Below, piece by piece: positions 1-7,309 of a stretch of DNA of 19,892 nucleotides. The DNA is taken from the NCBI GenBank assembly GCA_018896985.1, contig JAHILQ010000130.1:1-19892 (forward strand). The letters run 5' to 3'. Under the pieces are notes generated by a model. That model worked only from the letters and a program-made list of their open reading frames with translations. It made no database searches and had not been told where the DNA came from. The stretch comes from Nitrospinota bacterium (GTDB lineage: Bacteria; Nitrospirota; Thermodesulfovibrionia; Thermodesulfovibrionales; UBA1546). Each line of letters starts with the position of its first letter. Positions within the stretch are counted from its first letter, which is position 1. The position numbers were made by a program, and so were the translations under genes.

Positions 1-747
1 CAGAAACCCTTCAGCAGTGTTTCAGGCGATCCTGTTACATGGGCAAAGTTCTGTCAGGATACGCTGAAGGCAAAGGCTATAGCTTTAAGGCTTATCGGAA
101 CCCACCCCGACAGGGAAAACCGTTCACCGGAAGATGCTGCAAAAACCGTTAAAGACGTGCTTTCTGCCATTAATGTCCCTTTGATAATACTTGGAAGCAA
201 CAATGCAGAAAAAGACGCTCCTGTCTTGATAGCTGCTGCTGAGGCTGCAAAAGACAGGAACTGCATATTAGGCAAGGCTCAGGAAGCTAACTATAAAACA
301 ATAGCTGCTGCGGCAATGGCAAATAACCATAAACTTATTTCAATGTCAGAGCTTGATATAAACCTCTCAAAGCAGTTGAACATACTCATAACCCAGATGG
401 GGTTTGACAAGGAAAGGCTTATAACAGACCCAATGTGCTCTGCGCTGGGGTATGGCCTTGAATATACATATTCAGTCATGGAGAGGATAAGGCTTGCCGC
501 ACTTATACAGAATGACCTCACAATGCAGCCGCCTATGCTTGCAGATGTAGGCATGTATGTATGGAAAATCAAGGAGACACAGGCGCCTGAATCAGATGTG
601 CCCTTATGGGGTAATGCGGAAGAGAGAGGAATTGCATGGGAGGCAACAACTGCTTCTGCGCTTCTCATTGCCGGCGCAGAACTCTTAATCATGAGGCATC
701 CAAAGGCCGTTGAGGCAGTGGGAAAATTAATAGAGGAACTAATATAG
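1..747 (+). CDS. acsD: Corrinoid iron-sulfur protein small subunit (CODH/ACS delta), 5' end outside window
   Basis: The reading frame is open from base 1 and gives about 248 residues of a TIM-barrel protein; the family is usually a little over 300 residues, so the N-terminus lies upstream of the window. It partners AcsC in the corrinoid iron-sulfur protein, which carries the methyl group from methyltetrahydrofolate to acetyl-CoA synthase in the cytoplasm. Visible family features are the stretch around LIGTHPDREN near the left edge, the LITDPMCSALGYGLEY block and the C-terminal GIAWEATTASALLIAGAELLIMR region (given here as landmarks at roughly bases 640-700). A GTG at 157 is internal and should not be taken as the start. 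acsC follows after a 101-bp spacer filled with heptad repeats. The identification rests on both sequence and context. Confidence 0.93.
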   Translation, partial: QKPFSSVSGDPVTWAKFCQDTLKAKAIALRLIGTHPDRENRSPEDAAKTVKDVLSAINVPLIILGSNNAEKDAPVLIAAAEAAKDRNCILGKAQEANYKTIAAAAMANNHKLISMSELDINLSKQLNILITQMGFDKERLITDPMCSALGYGLEYTYSVMERIRLAALIQNDLTMQPPMLADVGMYVWKIKETQAPESDVPLWGNAEERGIAWEATTASALLIAGAELLIMRHPKAVEAVGKLIEELI

Positions 748-836
748 CGTTATAGCGTGATGCGTTGTTCGTTATAGCGTAAAGGAATAATTTAACGAGA
801 CGCAATAACGCAATAAACGCAATAACGTAATAAACG
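747..836 (+). repeat. Inverted arrays of degenerate 7-9 nt repeats between acsD and acsC
   Basis: The left arm repeats a GCGTTAT-like unit, with copies beginning at 747, 755, 762, 769 and 777 (period 7-8). The right arm repeats the complementary ACGCAAT-like unit from about 799 to 835 at period 8-9. GCGTTATAGCGT on the left pairs with ACGCAATAACGC on the right with one mismatch, so the transcript can form a long imperfect hairpin whose right arm abuts the acsC ribosome binding site GGAGG (836-840). Confidence 0.7.
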
Positions 837-848
837 GAGGTTTTAGAT

Positions 849-2198
849 ATGGCTCTGTCAGGCGTTGCGATATTTAAATTATTACCAAAGACAAACTGCA
901 AAAAATGCGGACATCCCACATGCCTTGCATTTGCAATGAAGCTTGCGCAGAGACAGGCATCGCTGGATCAGTGCCCTGACGTATCTGAAGAGGCAAAAAA
1001 AATACTTGGAGAGGCTTCAGCGCCGCCGATACGCTCTATCACCTTTGGCTCCGGCGACAGGGCGGTAAAGATAGGCGAAGAGACTGTCCTTTTTAGGCAT
1101 GACAAAAAATTCGTAAACCCATGCGCTCTCGCTGTTGAAATCAAAGACACTCTTTCCGAGACAGAGATAACAAAGAAGATAGAGGAAGTCCTTACATCAG
1201 AAATAGACAGAGTCGGACAGAAACTCAGAATTGACGCAATAGCGCTTACAAACGCATCCGACGATAAAGGAAAGTTTGAGTCAGCCGCAAAACTTATTGC
1301 ATCAAAGGCGCCAAACGTTCCAGTAATACTTTCAACAACAGACCATGGATCCGCAGAAGCGGCTGTAAAGCCCTTTGCCGGTAAGAAGCCCATCATCTAT
1401 GGGGCAAACCCGGGCAATGCGGAGGCAATGGCAAATATCGCAAAGGCAGAAAAGGCAACGCTTGGAGTAGTTGCAAACGGTTTGGATGAACTCTCCACGC
1501 TTACGGAGAAGATAAAATCCCTCGGGGTTGAGGACATGGTTATAGACTCTGGAGCAAAAAAGGCAAAAGAAATGCTTGAAAACAATACCATGATAAGAAG
1601 AGCTGCGATTAAGAAGAACTTTAAGCCATTTGGATACCCTGTGATTAACTTCGCCCAGAGGGATGACAGTCTCCACGAGGCATTGATTGCGTCTCTTGGA
1701 ATCACAAAATATGCATCAATCATAGTTGTTAGCAGTATTGAGAAATGGAAAAACCTCGCCCTCTTCACTTTAAGACAAAATATATACACCGATCCACAGG
1801 TCCCAATGCAGGTAGAGCAGAAGATATACAACATCGGAGAGCCCAAATCTGAATCTCCTCTTATGATCACGACAAATTTCTCTCTGACGTATTTCATAGT
1901 CTCGGGCGAGATAGAAAACAGCAAAGTTGCAAGCAGGCTTGCAGTCATGGACTGCGAAGGATTATCGGTATTGACCGCATGGGCGGCAGGAAAGTTCACT
2001 GCATCAAAGATAGCGGCATTTATAAAAGATAGCGGCATTGAGAATGAAGTAAAACACAGGGAATTGATAATTCCCGGATATGTTGCAATATTAAGCGGTT
2101 CTATAGAAGACAAACTTGAAGGCTGGAAGGTGACAGTCGGGCCGAGAGAGGCAAACGGACTGCCGGCATTTTTGAAAGCAAGGGTAGCACAGAATTAA
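849..2198 (+). CDS. acsC: Corrinoid iron-sulfur protein large subunit (CODH/ACS gamma)
   Basis: This 449-residue protein matches full-length AcsC. The N-terminal [4Fe-4S] domain has Cys17, Cys20, Cys25 and Cys42 (NCKKCGHPTC ... QCPD). A TIM-barrel domain follows, then a C-terminal cobalamin-binding domain from about residue 320, with the YNIGEPKSESP block (327-337) and the GLSVLTAWAAGKF segment (371-383) that sits over the corrinoid. With AcsD it cycles the cobalt between Co(I) and methyl-Co(III); the cluster reactivates oxidised cobalt. The start at 849 is set by GGAGG about 8 nt upstream. A divergent relative of the C-terminal domain appears broken at 19585-19863. There is no terminator other than the repeat hairpin before acsB. 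Confidence 0.96.
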   Translation: MALSGVAIFKLLPKTNCKKCGHPTCLAFAMKLAQRQASLDQCPDVSEEAKKILGEASAPPIRSITFGSGDRAVKIGEETVLFRHDKKFVNPCALAVEIKDTLSETEITKKIEEVLTSEIDRVGQKLRIDAIALTNASDDKGKFESAAKLIASKAPNVPVILSTTDHGSAEAAVKPFAGKKPIIYGANPGNAEAMANIAKAEKATLGVVANGLDELSTLTEKIKSLGVEDMVIDSGAKKAKEMLENNTMIRRAAIKKNFKPFGYPVINFAQRDDSLHEALIASLGITKYASIIVVSSIEKWKNLALFTLRQNIYTDPQVPMQVEQKIYNIGEPKSESPLMITTNFSLTYFIVSGEIENSKVASRLAVMDCEGLSVLTAWAAGKFTASKIAAFIKDSGIENEVKHRELIIPGYVAILSGSIEDKLEGWKVTVGPREANGLPAFLKARVAQN

Positions 2199-2395
2199 GA
2201 TGCACGATGCAAGATACATGATGCACGATAAAAAAACACATATTATAGTGGACGCTAAAAATAAGTTGACATGATTGTCATTCCCGCTTGTCGGGAATCT
2301 TTCTTTAAGAACGATGCTGGACAAGCCAGCATGACAACTGATTTAAGTCTTTTACTATAAATCATGTATCGTGAATCGTGTATCGTGAATCATAT
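2199..2395 (+). repeat. Split heptad-repeat hairpin between acsC and acsB
   Basis: The left arm (2199-2233) is a strict 7-nt array with units such as GATGCAC starting at 2199, 2206, 2213, 2220 and 2227. The right arm (2361-2395) is a strict 7-nt array of the complementary unit, such as ATCGTGA, starting at 2361, 2368, 2375, 2382 and 2389. The arms are imperfect reverse complements. They are separated by the MITE-like element at 2244-2359, which occupies the loop. Confidence 0.75.
2244..2359. mobile_element. 116-bp MITE-like element with TA ends
   Basis: Imperfect terminal inverted repeats of about 30 bp begin TATAGTGGACGC on the left and, read on the other strand, TATAGTAAAAGAC on the right; both run into AGTTG-CATG. 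TA dinucleotides flank both ends, as expected for the TA target of IS630/Tc1-type transposases (inference). Inside are two short hairpins: ATTCCCG/CGGGAAT (2280-2298) and ATGCTGG/CCAGCAT (2314-2332). It has no coding capacity. Confidence 0.6.
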
Positions 2396-2417
2396 ACTTG
2401 AATATGAGGAGGTTTGA

Positions 2418-4616
2418 ATGTCCAAGTTAATAGCCTCTGCAGCCATAAGAGGCGCACATACACTGGTAAAACAAACAGAAGAACTGCTTGAAAAAACCAC
2501 TACAGAAAAAGGCAAAGACTTCACTTTTGAATTCCCTGACACCGCTTTTTATCTTCCTATGATTTACGCAATGACAGCCTTCCCTGTTAAAACACTGGGC
2601 GATATGAAAGTTGCGCTGGGCATGGCAAAGGAACTGCTTCATGATGAGCCTGAAGAGCATTTATGGAAGCCTTACCTTGGCGAGGCGCTGGACTCAGGCA
2701 TGGCAACTCTCTTTGCAGAAGAGATACTGCTTGCATTGAAATACATAAATGGTCTGGAGCCTGCTAAAGATCCCGAGACAGGTTATGTATATAACGGATT
2801 TATCACCGACACTATCCAGAGGAGTCTGGGTATCCAGCTTGTTGACGGCACAATGCCGGGCTTTGCCGCAATTATAGGCGCTGCTCCGAATGATGATATT
2901 GCTGTAAACATTGTCAGGGAACTTCAGGAAAAGAATATTCTCACATTCCTCTCAGGCAATGTAAACGGCAATAGCGTTACAAAACAGCTCGTGAGAAAGG
3001 GTGTTGAATTAGGATGGGACACAAGAATTGTCCCCCTTGGCCCTGACACAGAACATACGCTCTATGCTCTTGACTGGGCAATGAGGGCATCCCTGATATT
3101 CGGAGGTAAAAAACCCGGCGATTACAAAGAGCATCTCAAATACCAGAAAGACAGGGTCTTTGCATTTGCAATGGTTCTTGGTGAACTTGATGACATAAAG
3201 TGGACAACAGGCGCAGGAGCGATTAACATGGGATTCCCTGCAATTGCAGATACAGACATTCCGGTCATACATCCTACAGGAGTATGCATATACGAAGAAG
3301 TGGACAAGGAATTAGACCACAGTAAGATTGTTCAGAAGGTGATTGAGGTCAGGGGCCTAAAGATCATTGTTGAGAAGCCGCCAATACCCGTTGCATATGG
3401 CCCCGCATTTGAGGGTGAGAGAATAAGAAAAGAGGACATGTTTATAGAGTTTGGCGGTACTCGTACACCTTCATTTGAATGGGTCAGGATGAAGGAACTG
3501 AATGAGATAGAAGACAACAAGGTAATTATTATAGGAGATGGCTGGAAAGAGAAGTACGAAAAAGGCGGACAGATGCCATTGGGCATCGTGATAGATGCGG
3601 CAGGAAGAAAAATGCAGAAGGACTTTGAGTCTATTATTGAAAGAAGGATACACCATAACATAAACGAGGCGCAGGGACTCTGGCACATGGGCCAGCGTGA
3701 CCTTAACTGGATAAGAATCAGCAGCAATGCAAAAAAAGATGGCATAACATTAGAACACATTGGCGTGGTCATGACAACTATGACACATCACAGATTCAAG
3801 TCAATCGTGGATAAGGTGCAGGTTACCATATACACCGATGAAAAAGATGTCCTTGCCATACAGGAAGAAGCGAGAAAGGCATACAAGGATCGTGACCAGA
3901 GGCTCGGTTCGCTTACTGATGAGGCAGTGGATATTTTTTACTCGTGCCTCCTCTGTCAGTCATTTGCGCCAAGCCATGTATGTGTCATAAGTCCTGAAAG
4001 GCTTGGTCTGTGCGGCGCATACAACTGGCTTGATGGAAAGGCTGCTTATGAGATAGACCCCACTGGAGGCAACCAGCCGATTCCGAAGGGCGCGCTCATG
4101 GATGCAAGATACGGAAGATACGCAGGCATAGACGAATACCTGAAAAAGGCGTCAGCCGGCGCTGTTGAGACACTTAACTTATACACAATAATGGAAAACC
4201 CGATGACTTCATGCGGCTGCTTTGAATGTATTATCGCAATAATCCCTGAGGCAAACGGAATAATGATAGTGCAGAGGGGACATACAGGAATGACACCGGC
4301 AGGAATGAAGTTCTCTACCCTTGCAGGAAGCGTAGGAGGCGGAACGCAGAACCCCGGTTTTATGGGTATAGGAAGAAACTTCATTGTAAGCAAAAAATTT
4401 CTTCATGGAGACGGCGGCATAAAGAGAATAGTATGGATGACCAAGAACCTGAAAGAAAGTCTGAAAGAAGAATTCAATAAAAGGGCTGCTGAAGAAGGGG
4501 TGCCTGATCTCCTCGACAAGATAGCTGACGAGACAGTAGCAGAGGATTCGGAGAAATTATTAGAGTTCCTTACGAGTGTCGGACATCCGGCTCTCGGGAT
4601 GGAACCGATGTTATAA
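2418..4616 (+). CDS. acsB: Acetyl-CoA synthase catalytic subunit (CODH/ACS beta)
   Basis: This enzyme condenses CO from CODH, the methyl group from the corrinoid protein and CoA into acetyl-CoA. At 732 residues it is full length for the bacterial three-domain form; the Moorella enzyme is about 729. The A-cluster ligands are all present: Cys510, Cys513, Cys522 and Cys532 in CLLCQSFAPSHVC...GLC, and the Cys599-Gly-Cys601 pair in TSCGCFEC that binds the distal nickel. These sit about four residues beyond the Moorella numbering. The N-terminal domain (about 1-310), which docks on CODH and forms the CO tunnel, is present, so this is the bacterial form and not the short archaeal CdhC. GGAGG lies just before ATG 2418. 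The neighbours acsC and cooS complete the complex. Confidence 0.97.
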   Translation: MSKLIASAAIRGAHTLVKQTEELLEKTTTEKGKDFTFEFPDTAFYLPMIYAMTAFPVKTLGDMKVALGMAKELLHDEPEEHLWKPYLGEALDSGMATLFAEEILLALKYINGLEPAKDPETGYVYNGFITDTIQRSLGIQLVDGTMPGFAAIIGAAPNDDIAVNIVRELQEKNILTFLSGNVNGNSVTKQLVRKGVELGWDTRIVPLGPDTEHTLYALDWAMRASLIFGGKKPGDYKEHLKYQKDRVFAFAMVLGELDDIKWTTGAGAINMGFPAIADTDIPVIHPTGVCIYEEVDKELDHSKIVQKVIEVRGLKIIVEKPPIPVAYGPAFEGERIRKEDMFIEFGGTRTPSFEWVRMKELNEIEDNKVIIIGDGWKEKYEKGGQMPLGIVIDAAGRKMQKDFESIIERRIHHNINEAQGLWHMGQRDLNWIRISSNAKKDGITLEHIGVVMTTMTHHRFKSIVDKVQVTIYTDEKDVLAIQEEARKAYKDRDQRLGSLTDEAVDIFYSCLLCQSFAPSHVCVISPERLGLCGAYNWLDGKAAYEIDPTGGNQPIPKGALMDARYGRYAGIDEYLKKASAGAVETLNLYTIMENPMTSCGCFECIIAIIPEANGIMIVQRGHTGMTPAGMKFSTLAGSVGGGTQNPGFMGIGRNFIVSKKFLHGDGGIKRIVWMTKNLKESLKEEFNKRAAEEGVPDLLDKIADETVAEDSEKLLEFLTSVGHPALGMEPML

Positions 4617-4620
4617 AGAC

Positions 4621-4698
4621 CGTAATCCGTGACGCGTAAAGCGTGATGAGAATATTTATCATCCATAACGCATTACGCATCACGAGTTACGCATCACG
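4621..4698 (+). repeat. Heptad-repeat hairpin between acsB and cooS
   Basis: Left-arm units of the type CGTGATG start at 4621, 4628, 4635 and 4642. Right-arm units of the complementary type CATCACG start at 4664, 4671, 4678, 4685 and 4692. The 7-nt period is exact on both arms. The arms pair imperfectly over about 28 bp around an AT-rich loop (4649-4663). The right arm ends 7 nt before the GGAGG of cooS. Confidence 0.75.
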
Positions 4699-4715
4699 AA
4701 AAATTTGGAGGTAAA

Positions 4716-6701
4716 ATGGAAAAGGTTGTAAAAAGCGCAAATAAAGAAGCAGAACAGATAATAGAATGGGGGGAACTCCACAAGATAGAGACCTGTTTCG
4801 ACAGGGCAGAACGGTTAAAGCCCTGCCCAATAGGCGAGACAGGCGCATGCTGCAGGATATGCCATATAGGGCCATGCAGGTTTGTTGGGCGGAATGCAGA
4901 GGAGGAAGCAAGGGGGGTATGCGGAGCTACGCTCCCGACAGTTGCTTCAAGGAATTTCCTAAGGATGATTGCTGCTGGCACAGCAGCGCACTCAGACCAT
5001 GCAAGGGATATGGCATTCACTCTTTTAGCTGTTGCAAGCGGAGAGGCAAAAGACTTCAAGATAACCGATGTAAGGAAGCTCTACAGAGTTGCAGGCTATC
5101 TGAATATTGAATTTGAAGGAAGACCGGTTAATGATGTTGCCCGCGATGTGGCTGTAAGGTTGATTGAAAACTTCGGCAGACAAAAGGGTGAGATTGATTT
5201 CTTGAGCAGGGCGCCAAAAAAGACACAAGAACGATGGAAGAAATGGGGCATTGTGCCGCGCGGCATAGACAGGGAGGTTTGCGAGGCAATGCATCGGACA
5301 TCCATAGGCGTTGACCACGACCCTGACCACCTCTTACTGCATGGTTTGAGAACTGCCCTTGCTGATGGCTGGGGCGGCTCTATGATATCTACAGACATTA
5401 CAGACATCCTATTCGGCACACCGCAGCCAGTAAAGGCAGAGGCGAGCTTTGGAATATTCAAGGAGGATGAGGTAAACCTCGTTGTTCACGGTCATGAACC
5501 TACTCTTGCAGAGATAATTGTTGCTGTTGCGGATGAGCCTGAGATGATTGCCTATGCTGTCTCAAAGGGTGCAAAGGGCATTAATCTTGGCGGAATGTGC
5601 TGCACGGCAAACGAGGTGCTGATGAGACATGGCATTCCGACGGCAGGTGGATTCACCAATCAGGAACTCGGCATAATGACAGGACTTGTGGATGCTATGA
5701 CAGTGGATTATCAGTGTATAATGCCGGCAATTGCAGAGCTTTCAAAGAAATTTCATACAAAGATTATCACTACATCTGAAAAGGCAAAGATGCCTGGCGC
5801 TATACACATAGGATTCGATGAACACAGGGCAAAGGAAATAGCGCGGGAGATTATAATGCTTGCCTGTGATAATTATCAGAACAGAAAAAAAGAGGGAAGC
5901 CATATCACAGATAAGTTCCCGGTAATAGCCGGTTTCTCGCATGAATACATAGAATACATGCAGGGAGGAAGGTGGAGGGCTTCTTTCAGGCCATTAAATG
6001 ACGCGATTATCGCGGGAAGGGTCAGAGGCGCTGTTGGTCTCGCAGGCTGTGATAACCCGAGGGTTCCGGCAACAGGTCTGCACAGATTCCTTGCCATGGA
6101 GTTAATTAAAAATGATGTCCTCGTATTATCAACCGGCTGCGGCTCTGCTGCATGTGCCACCGTAGGTTATCTCACACCTGAAATGGCATTGGAGAATGCA
6201 GGTCCGGGATTAAGGGAAGTCTGCGAGGCAATAGGAATTCCTCCAATACTGCATCTCGGCTCATGCGTGGATAATTCAAGGATACTTACAATCGCAAGCG
6301 CAATGGCAGCAGAAGGCGGGCTTTCTGATGAAATAGCAGGTATGCCGGCAGTCGGCATAGCGCCAGAGTGGATGTCTGAAAAGGCAATTGCAATCGGCTG
6401 CTATTTTGCAGCATCAGGCGTGCCTGTAATATTCGGTGGTGAGTCACCTGTTGCGGCAAGCAAGGAAGTTACGAGAATAATGACTGAGGTATGGTTTGAG
6501 AGGTTTAAGGGAGCGCTCCATTTCGAACCCGATCCTGAAAAGATACTCGCAATGGCGCTCGATTACATCGACAAGGCGAGAGAAGCGCTCAAGCTCAAGA
6601 AGTACGAGCCGGGCAAATTCGGCACAGAAAAGGTCCTTATGGATATGGCTGCAAGACGTGAGATCGAAAGAGCAGCAAAACCGCATATCGGGATATATTA
6701 A
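4716..6701 (+). CDS. cooS: Anaerobic Ni-Fe carbon monoxide dehydrogenase catalytic subunit
   Basis: This enzyme interconverts CO2 and CO, feeding CO to AcsB (equivalent to acsA of acetogens). At 661 residues it is slightly longer than the roughly 640 typical of CooS. All cluster ligands are visible: Cys37 and Cys45 for the intersubunit D-cluster; Cys46, Cys49, Cys54 and Cys69 for the B-cluster; and, for the Ni-Fe-S C-cluster, the His of VVHGHEPT and the cysteines in GGMCCTANE, DYQCIMPA, GLAGCDNPR, TGCGSAACA and LGSCVDNSR. The proton-relay AHSDHARD and PEWMSEKA segments are also intact. A GGAGG sits ahead of ATG 4716. No cooC nickel-insertion gene is in the window. Electrons probably pass to the NuoEFG-like module encoded next (inference from order). 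Confidence 0.97.
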   Translation: MEKVVKSANKEAEQIIEWGELHKIETCFDRAERLKPCPIGETGACCRICHIGPCRFVGRNAEEEARGVCGATLPTVASRNFLRMIAAGTAAHSDHARDMAFTLLAVASGEAKDFKITDVRKLYRVAGYLNIEFEGRPVNDVARDVAVRLIENFGRQKGEIDFLSRAPKKTQERWKKWGIVPRGIDREVCEAMHRTSIGVDHDPDHLLLHGLRTALADGWGGSMISTDITDILFGTPQPVKAEASFGIFKEDEVNLVVHGHEPTLAEIIVAVADEPEMIAYAVSKGAKGINLGGMCCTANEVLMRHGIPTAGGFTNQELGIMTGLVDAMTVDYQCIMPAIAELSKKFHTKIITTSEKAKMPGAIHIGFDEHRAKEIAREIIMLACDNYQNRKKEGSHITDKFPVIAGFSHEYIEYMQGGRWRASFRPLNDAIIAGRVRGAVGLAGCDNPRVPATGLHRFLAMELIKNDVLVLSTGCGSAACATVGYLTPEMALENAGPGLREVCEAIGIPPILHLGSCVDNSRILTIASAMAAEGGLSDEIAGMPAVGIAPEWMSEKAIAIGCYFAASGVPVIFGGESPVAASKEVTRIMTEVWFERFKGALHFEPDPEKILAMALDYIDKAREALKLKKYEPGKFGTEKVLMDMAARREIERAAKPHIGIY

Positions 6702-6702
6702 G

Positions 6703-6766
6703 AACGTGAGTCGTGTCCGTTTTAATCAAAAATAGATACGGTCACGGGCAACGGTCACGGATAACG
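6703..6766 (+). repeat. Weaker heptad-type inverted repeat between cooS and nuoE-like gene
   Basis: The right arm contains ACGG-type units beginning at 6738, 6744, 6751, 6757 and 6764 (alternating 6 and 7 nt). The left arm (6703-6723) holds complementary CGTG/CCGT units at about 7 nt. It is the least regular of the four spacers but has the same position and layout, and it ends 7 nt before the next ribosome binding site. Confidence 0.5.
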
Positions 6767-6781
6767 ATTTTTGGAGGTAAG

Positions 6782-7270
6782 ATGATAGTAGAAGAGATTG
6801 ACGTTGCTGAGCAGATAGGTGAGGTGGGCCGAATCCTTCTTGATGTCGAAAAGAAGAGGGGGATACTGATACACGTCTTGCATCAGATTCAGGAGGATAA
6901 CGGGTATTTGCCGGAAGACGTTTTAAGGAGACTTTCCAAAAACCTGAATATTTCACTATCTGAAATTTACAGTGTCGCAAGTTTCTATAAAATGTTTCAC
7001 TTCAAACCGAGGGGAAAGAAAATAGTAAAGGTATGTCTTGGCACAGCCTGTTATGTAAGGGGATCAAAAAAGGTGCTCTCCTCACTCGAAAATAAGTTCA
7101 ATGTCAAAAACGGTGACACTACCGAAGACCTTGCTATGACTCTTGAAACAGTTGGGTGTGTCGGTTGCTGTGGGCTTGCTCCTGTAGCTACCATCAATGA
7201 GGATGTTATCGGTGAAATCATCGGTGAAAAGAAGTTGGAGACATTAATCAGATCTATAAAAGAGGATTAA
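6782..7270 (+). CDS. NuoE/HydC-type [2Fe-2S] thioredoxin-fold subunit
   Basis: This 162-residue protein has the NuoE layout: an N-terminal helical bundle (1-75) and a thioredoxin-like domain holding one [2Fe-2S] cluster through Cys85, Cys90, Cys126 and Cys130 (CLGTAC and GCVGCCG). Such subunits take or give electrons beside the FMN protein in complex I, in HydABC hydrogenases and in NAD-linked formate dehydrogenases. The start is ATG 6782 because GGAGG lies 6 nt upstream; a longer reading back to 6713 would run through the repeat spacer. Its partner flavoprotein follows after 39 nt. I leave the symbol blank because the complex is not a proven Nuo or Hyd enzyme. Confidence 0.9.
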   Translation: MIVEEIDVAEQIGEVGRILLDVEKKRGILIHVLHQIQEDNGYLPEDVLRRLSKNLNISLSEIYSVASFYKMFHFKPRGKKIVKVCLGTACYVRGSKKVLSSLENKFNVKNGDTTEDLAMTLETVGCVGCCGLAPVATINEDVIGEIIGEKKLETLIRSIKED

Positions 7271-7309
7271 AAAAGTCATGTCCGAAGTTCATAAGGGAGA
7301 TCGTATTCA

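Noticed and set aside
157..747. GTG 157 as the start of a 196-aa gene
   Set aside because: The frame is open from base 1 and the upstream residues match AcsD, so the gene is simply cut by the window edge.
747..4698. Heptad arrays as a CRISPR
   Set aside because: Units are only 7-9 nt, degenerate, without unique spacers, and arranged as facing arms.
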